A DNA stretch of 10,337 nt from Deltaproteobacteria bacterium (GTDB lineage Bacteria; Desulfobacterota; Desulfobacteria; Desulfobacterales; ETH-SRB1), in NCBI GenBank assembly GCA_030611115.1, contig JAUWQK010000020.1:1-10337 (forward strand), read 5' to 3'. Shown piece by piece: positions 6,954 through 10,337 of the stretch; the first letter of the stretch is position 1; every line of letters starts with the position of its first letter. Made by a program: the position numbers and the translations under genes. The notes beneath the pieces are model-generated. The model saw nothing but the letters and a program-made list of their open reading frames with translations, did no database searches and had not been told where the DNA came from.

Positions 6954-7067
6954 CAGTTAACGATTAAAATGCTTCAGTCGTTGCATAGTTCGTAACCGTG
7001 CACGACTTGAAACTTGAAATTGGAAAGTAGAAATTGGGAAGAAATTAAAACTGTGAACCGTGAACCG
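6942..7067 (+). repeat. Degenerate heptamer arrays across the flxD stop and the flxD-flxC gap
   Basis: Starting inside the last codons of flxD, 6942-6969 reads GTTTACG, GTTAACA, GTTAACG, ATTAAAA; the TAA stop (6951-6953) is within it. After 35 bases a second array keeps 7-nt register from 7005 to 7067: ACTTGAA, ACTTGAA, ATTGGAA, AGTAGAA, ATTGGGA, AGAAATT, AAAACTG, TGAACCG, TGAACCG. The first array and the end of the second are also loosely complementary, so the gap could fold as a hairpin. No gene is visible in this 131-bp gap. Confidence 0.65.
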
Positions 7068-7084
7068 TTATAAGGTTGCTTAAT

Positions 7085-8038
7085 ATGCATATGTCAGATT
7101 ACACAGCAAAAATTAAAGAAATATCGGCAAGACTTTTAAAAGAAGAAAAAGTTGAAATAGTCATCGGCTTCCGTAAGGGAACCGTTCCCATGATGAATGA
7201 GCCATGTTTTGTGAAAACCCCGGAAGATGTAAAAGAACTTGTATGGGACAGCAACTGCGGGATAAATCTGGCAAACTACCTGACCGGCAGAAAAGAAAAA
7301 ATAGCTATAATTGCCAAGGGCTGCGATTCAAGGAATATTGTAACCCATATAACAGAAAACAAGATAAAAAGGGAGCAACTTCTTGTAATCGGTGTGCCGT
7401 GCAAAGGAATGATTGATAAAAATAAAATAACTTCCATGTTTGAAAATGAAATAAATGAAGTCTTGGAAGACGAAGAAAATATAATTGTAAAAGGAGAAGG
7501 TTTTGAGAAGACCTTAAATAAAAATGATCTATTACAGGAAAACTGCAAAATATGCATACACCGAAATCCAGTTATATATGACGAGCTTGCTGCCGATCTT
7601 TTAGATGAACAAAAAGATATAGATAGATATGAGGATGTGCGCAAAATCGAGGCCATGGCGACTGAAGATAAATGGAAATATTTTGAAGATCTTCTGTCTC
7701 CCTGCATTCGCTGTTATGCTTGCAGGAATGCATGCCCTCTTTGCTACTGTCCCACATGCTTTGTGGACGAATCAAGGCCGCAGTGGGTAGGTAAAAGCAC
7801 AAACCCTGTTGATACAAGGACATTTCACTTTTTAAGGGCATATCACTGCGCAGGCAGATGTACTGACTGCGGCGCCTGTGAACGGGCATGCCCAATGGGA
7901 ATAAAAGTAAGGTTATTCACAAAAAAACTGGAAAAGGACTGCCTTGAACTTTATGGCTGGGAAGCAGGTCTGTCCCTGGATGAACGGCCGCCACTTGATA
8001 CATACAGGCCCGATGATCCTGAAGATTTTATTAAATAA
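7085..8038 (+). CDS. flxC: FlxC-type iron-sulfur electron carrier (two ferredoxin-like cluster motifs)
   Basis: The product has 317 residues. AAGG at 7072-7075 lies 9 bases before ATG 7085; the upstream TTG at 7076 overlaps that site and Met at 7091 is too far. The N-terminal 150 residues form an alpha/beta domain with GFRKGTVPMMNEPCFV, IAIIAKGCDSRNIV and LLVIGVPCKGM. It resembles the N-terminal part of the F420-hydrogenase/formate dehydrogenase beta (FrhB/FdhB-like) and AsrA-like families. C154 and C157 follow in the linker. The C-terminal part has C207/210/213/217, then C220, C222 and C225 (CPLCYCPTC), and a second motif C255/259/262/265/269 (CAGRCTDCGACERACP). Two [4Fe-4S] clusters are likely, and the additional cysteines may support more. 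It is cytoplasmic and expected to relay electrons between FlxA/FlxB and FlxD. It looks paralogous to FlxB. The C versus B label follows gene order relative to the known flxABCD set. Confidence 0.82.
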   Translation: MHMSDYTAKIKEISARLLKEEKVEIVIGFRKGTVPMMNEPCFVKTPEDVKELVWDSNCGINLANYLTGRKEKIAIIAKGCDSRNIVTHITENKIKREQLLVIGVPCKGMIDKNKITSMFENEINEVLEDEENIIVKGEGFEKTLNKNDLLQENCKICIHRNPVIYDELAADLLDEQKDIDRYEDVRKIEAMATEDKWKYFEDLLSPCIRCYACRNACPLCYCPTCFVDESRPQWVGKSTNPVDTRTFHFLRAYHCAGRCTDCGACERACPMGIKVRLFTKKLEKDCLELYGWEAGLSLDERPPLDTYRPDDPEDFIK

Positions 8039-8325
8039 AAGGCAAACACTTTAGCGCTTTGAAATATATCCGCTTCAGGTGTGATCAATTTCAAACCAGG
8101 AAAAACTCGCGCATAAGATATCGTAAAGAAAGAACTTGCCGCAAATTAAAAGATATGGTTGCAGTTCAGCGAAATTTTATAGAAAAACACATAATCCGGA
8201 TAGGTTCTTTCTTAACGATCTCTAATGCACTCAAACAATTTCCTGTTTTGAAATTGATCACACCTGAAGCTCATGCACGGCCGGTTTTTGTTTTATAAAG
8301 CTAAGATGTTACAATAAAAGGCAAA
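8034..8325. repeat. 13-nt direct repeat flanking the foldback element (probable target-site duplication)
   Basis: AATAAAAGGCAAA occurs exactly at 8034-8046, overlapping the flxC stop region, and again at 8313-8325, where its AAGG is the ribosome-binding site of flxB. Removing one copy plus the DNA between them leaves the flxC stop 12 bp from the flxB ATG, a spacing like the other tight junctions here. This is what an insertion with target duplication would produce. Confidence 0.7.
8047..8312. mobile_element. MITE-like foldback element inserted between flxC and flxB
   Basis: The 266 bases between the two direct-repeat copies contain long inverted arms: 8072-8135 and 8204-8270. The outer 32 bases of the arms match with one mismatch (GCTTCAGGTGTGATCAATTT and onward). 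The inner parts still match well (AAGAAAGAAC at the inner ends), with a short gap in the middle. The loop is 68 bases. The outermost ends also look loosely inverted: CTTTAGCGCTTT at 8049-8060 versus AAAGCTAAGA at 8297-8306. A 79-codon TTG-initiated reading frame crosses both arms and shows no family signature, so I treat the element as non-coding and non-autonomous. In the mRNA it would form a long stem between two cistrons. The family is not recognised; some IS4-type transposases make duplications of about this length, but that link is speculative. Confidence 0.65.
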
Positions 8326-8329
8326 TTTT

Positions 8330-9376
8330 ATGAAGTTCATAAATATTGACAAAAAAAACTGGGCAAACGGACTCGAAAATTTATATGGAAATTATAGATT
8401 ATTCGGCCCTGTAAAGAATAATAAACATCATGTTTTTAAAGAACTCAGTAAAGGCGAGCTCCCGGATCTTAATTATCTTAATACACTTCTTTCACCAAAA
8501 TCCATTGTTTTTCCCCAGTCTGAGACAATGTTTGAATATTCTTTGGATGAAAGCAAAGAAGATCATCATATATTAAAAGAAATAAATAAAGATTATTCAC
8601 CGCGGGCTTTAATAGGAATAAGGCCATGTGATGCGGCATCTTTTCTACTTGTTAAACGCAACTTTGACACACCTGAATATAAAGATCCTTACTGGCTGAG
8701 CGCTTATGAAGCAACAATATTTATAGGGCTGGCTTGCAGTAGTCCATGCAGCACTTGTTTCTGTACAAGTGCCGGCTGTGGGCCTTTTTACGAAGACGGA
8801 CTCGATCTGCTCCTCGTTGATGAAGGAGAAAACTTTATTGCAAAAATTTTAACTCCAAGGGGTAAAAACTTTATAAAATCTGCTGGATGGGAGACCGAGA
8901 CCGACCCCATAGCCGCGAAAAAAACAATCAAAAATATGAAAATGAAGGCGGAAGAAAAAATAGTCTCTTTTGTCTCAACTGATCAGCTAAAGAACAAATC
9001 AACAATCGATCTATATGCCGCACCCTTTTGGGAGGAAATAGCTTTTGCATGTATAAACTGCGGAACATGTACCTATGGCTGCCCAACATGCTGGTGTTTC
9101 GATATACAGGATGAAGTCAGCAGGAACTCCGGCATACGTATGCGCAACTGGGATAGCTGCATGTATCCTTTGTTTACACTCCACGGCACTGGATACAATC
9201 CGAGAAACTCCAAGGTGCAAAGAGTTCGTCAGCGTTTCATGCACAAACTTAAATATTACGTAGACAAATACAATGATGGGATACAATGTGTCGGATGCGG
9301 GCGCTGCATTCGATTATGTCCGGTTAATATCGATATACGAAGGGTCTGCGATATTATGAACAACTATGATGATTGA
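8330..9376 (+). CDS. flxB: FlxB-type 4Fe-4S protein, related to AsrA/sulfhydrogenase beta subunits
   Basis: The product has 348 residues and starts at ATG 8330, with AAGG at 8318-8321 and 8 bases of spacing. The N-terminal domain carries IGIRPCDAASF (95-105) and a cysteine-rich stretch ACSSPCSTCFCTSAGC (C136, C140, C143, C145, C150), both typical of AsrA-like proteins. The C-terminal dicluster ferredoxin has C241/244/247/251 followed by C254 and C256 (CPTCWCF), then C320/323/326/330 (CVGCGRCIRLCP). AsrA of anaerobic sulfite reductase and the sulfhydrogenase beta subunit pair with an FNR-like flavoprotein, which here is FlxA directly downstream (15-bp gap). FlxB is therefore expected to exchange electrons with the FlxA [2Fe-2S] cluster. 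Its ribosome-binding site lies in the 13-nt repeat flanking the upstream insertion element, so expression could be affected by that element. Confidence 0.88.
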   Translation: MKFINIDKKNWANGLENLYGNYRLFGPVKNNKHHVFKELSKGELPDLNYLNTLLSPKSIVFPQSETMFEYSLDESKEDHHILKEINKDYSPRALIGIRPCDAASFLLVKRNFDTPEYKDPYWLSAYEATIFIGLACSSPCSTCFCTSAGCGPFYEDGLDLLLVDEGENFIAKILTPRGKNFIKSAGWETETDPIAAKKTIKNMKMKAEEKIVSFVSTDQLKNKSTIDLYAAPFWEEIAFACINCGTCTYGCPTCWCFDIQDEVSRNSGIRMRNWDSCMYPLFTLHGTGYNPRNSKVQRVRQRFMHKLKYYVDKYNDGIQCVGCGRCIRLCPVNIDIRRVCDIMNNYDD

Positions 9377-9380
9377 TGAT

Positions 9381-9385
9381 GGAGG
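9381..9385 (+). promoter_or_regulatory. Ribosome-binding site of flxA, supporting a TTG start
   Basis: A strong GGAGG lies 6 bases before TTG 9392-9394. No in-frame ATG is nearby: the next methionine is at residue 43, inside the FAD domain, so TTG initiation is the best reading. Confidence 0.8.
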
Positions 9386-9391
9386 AATACT

Positions 9392-10234
9392 TTGCAAAAT
9401 CCGTACCTGCCTTATCCGGTTCGCATTGATGAAATAATAACTGAAACCGAAGATAAAAATCTCAAAACATTCAAACTGGTTTTTTTAAACCCTGATGATG
9501 AAGAAAAATTTTCTTATATGCCGGGTCAGTTTGCCGAACTTTCTGTGGCAGGAAAGGGTGAAATACCCATTGGGATTGCATCATCTCCAACCGAAAAAGG
9601 ATTTCTAAAGTTCACTGTCAACAAGGTTGGACTGGTTACAACCTGTCTCCATTCAATGAAGGCCGGTGATATTATAGGCGTCCGCGGGCCGCTTGGCCGC
9701 CATACATGGGATACACTGAAAGGAAAGAATATAGTAATAATCGGCGGCGGTTTTGCCTTTACTACTCTCCGTTCATCCATAATATATATGCTTGATCCTT
9801 TAAATCGCATGAATTTTAAAGATATTAATGTTATATACGGTGCCAGATCTCCCGGTATGCTGCTTTACAGGGATGAACTTGCAGAGTGGGAAACTCGTGA
9901 CGATATAAATATGCATATCACCGTGGACGGAACAGATGACCCGGACTGGAAATACAATGTCGGTTTTGTACCGACCATCACCGAACAAAAAGCTCCGCCC
10001 GGGAATTCAGATACATATGCTTTAATCTGCGGCCCCCCCATTATGATCAAGTTTACTCAGCCTGTGCTTGACAAACTCGGATACACCCATGATCATATAA
10101 TAATGTCACTTGAAATGCGGATGAAATGCGGCATAGGGATATGCGGCCGATGTAATATCGGAAAAGAATATGTATGCAAAGATGGTCCTATCTTTACACT
10201 GGCAGAGTTGGATAATATGCCAAAAGAATATTAG
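9392..10234 (+). CDS. flxA: FlxA: FAD/NAD(P)-binding oxidoreductase with C-terminal [2Fe-2S] cluster
   Basis: The product has 280 residues and starts at TTG behind a consensus GGAGG. It has the ferredoxin-NADP reductase fold of the AsrB/dihydroorotate-dehydrogenase electron-transfer (PyrK) type. The FAD domain is at about 8-105, with MPGQFAELSV (43-52) and PIGIASSP (59-66). The NAD(P) domain is at about 110-230, with IVIIGGGFAFTTLRSSI (114-130) and LICGPPIMI (211-219). A [2Fe-2S] motif C-x4-C-x2-C-x7-C follows at C246/251/254/262. FlxA should oxidise NADH or NADPH in the cytoplasm and pass electrons to FlxB/FlxC. The nucleotide-loop sequence GGGFAFTTLRS differs from the GGGxGxxPLR pattern usual in this family: the proline and a glycine are replaced. 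The fold is certain; which pyridine nucleotide is used cannot be read from the sequence. It is the last gene of the cluster within the window. Confidence 0.92.
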   Translation: MQNPYLPYPVRIDEIITETEDKNLKTFKLVFLNPDDEEKFSYMPGQFAELSVAGKGEIPIGIASSPTEKGFLKFTVNKVGLVTTCLHSMKAGDIIGVRGPLGRHTWDTLKGKNIVIIGGGFAFTTLRSSIIYMLDPLNRMNFKDINVIYGARSPGMLLYRDELAEWETRDDINMHITVDGTDDPDWKYNVGFVPTITEQKAPPGNSDTYALICGPPIMIKFTQPVLDKLGYTHDHIIMSLEMRMKCGIGICGRCNIGKEYVCKDGPIFTLAELDNMPKEY

Positions 10235-10334
10235 CTCACTGTTGCCGATTTACACTTTTTAGAGGTGATTCCAGCTTTGACCAAAAATAAAGTGAGATGG
10301 AGTTTGAAGTGAGCTAAAGTGCCTAAAGTTAAGG
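10231..10334. repeat. Downstream inverted and direct short repeats after flxA
   Basis: TTAGCTCACT (10231-10240), which includes the flxA stop codon, has its exact reverse complement at 10308-10317. The right end also has short direct repeats: AAAGTGAG near 10290, AAGTGAG at 10307, then CTAAAGTGC and CTAAAGTTA in 9-nt succession. No GC-rich hairpin with a T-run is visible, so I do not call a terminator here. No gene is seen in the last 103 bases. Confidence 0.5.
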
Positions 10335-10337
10335 AAT

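Noticed and set aside
8059..8298. 79-codon TTG-initiated frame between flxC and flxB
   Set aside because: It spans both arms of the inverted repeat, has no Shine-Dalgarno and a composition without domain signatures; it is a by-product of the foldback element.
8047..8312. Integron attC site or CRISPR
   Set aside because: No attC core (GTTRRRY/RYYYAAC) pairs at the ends, no integrase, and no regular repeat-spacer pattern.
10235..10337. Operon terminator after flxA
   Set aside because: Only a 10-bp AT-mixed inverted repeat with a 67-base loop and no T-run; not convincing.

Overview
The window holds one long plus-strand gene cluster for cytoplasmic flavin- and iron-sulfur-based electron transfer. 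Divergent from it, at the left edge, lies the truncated start of a metal-dependent repressor gene. The gene order is membrane hdrC - hdrB - hdrA (double length) - flxD (mvhD-like) - flxC - flxB - flxA. This is the FlxABCD-HdrABC (also written Flox-Hdr) set known from anaerobic bacteria such as Desulfovibrio vulgaris, with the flx block in reverse alphabetical order after hdr. The gene content, the AT-rich DNA and the tandem-fused HdrA suggest a sulfate-reducing or syntrophic member of the Desulfobacterota. That is inference; no phylogenetic marker is present.

Layout: 1-166 (minus) encodes the first 55 residues of a DtxR/MntR-family regulator. 167-496 is an AT-rich intergenic region with a perfect 17-bp inverted repeat. 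497-2254 encodes a membrane HdrC with a NarI-like cytochrome b domain, a CxxCH haem c motif and four [4Fe-4S] motifs. 2496-3440 is hdrB, with two complete CCG cluster motifs. 3458-6499 is hdrA, two HdrA modules in one chain. 6525-6953 is flxD, 7085-8038 flxC, 8330-9376 flxB and 9392-10234 flxA. The last 100 bases carry only weak repeats.

How the parts could work together (inference from family knowledge): FlxA oxidises or reduces a pyridine nucleotide with FAD and a [2Fe-2S] cluster. FlxB and FlxC carry electrons, and FlxD passes them to the flavins of HdrA, where bifurcation is expected. One branch should go to a low-potential ferredoxin. The other should go through HdrC to HdrB, which in this family acts on a thiol/disulfide such as DsrC. 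The departure from the usual soluble complex is HdrC. It is fused to a five-helix membrane domain whose predicted topology puts a c-type haem in the periplasm and the iron-sulfur clusters in the cytoplasm. The NAD(H)/ferredoxin/disulfide machinery therefore appears wired to quinone or periplasmic cytochromes.

Several gene junctions carry repeat DNA. Degenerate 7-nt-periodic arrays lie at hdrC-hdrB, hdrB-hdrA and flxD-flxC, and two of them contain the upstream gene's stop codon. A 266-bp foldback element between flxC and flxB is flanked by a 13-nt direct repeat that contains the flxB ribosome-binding site, which is good evidence of a MITE-like insertion into the operon.
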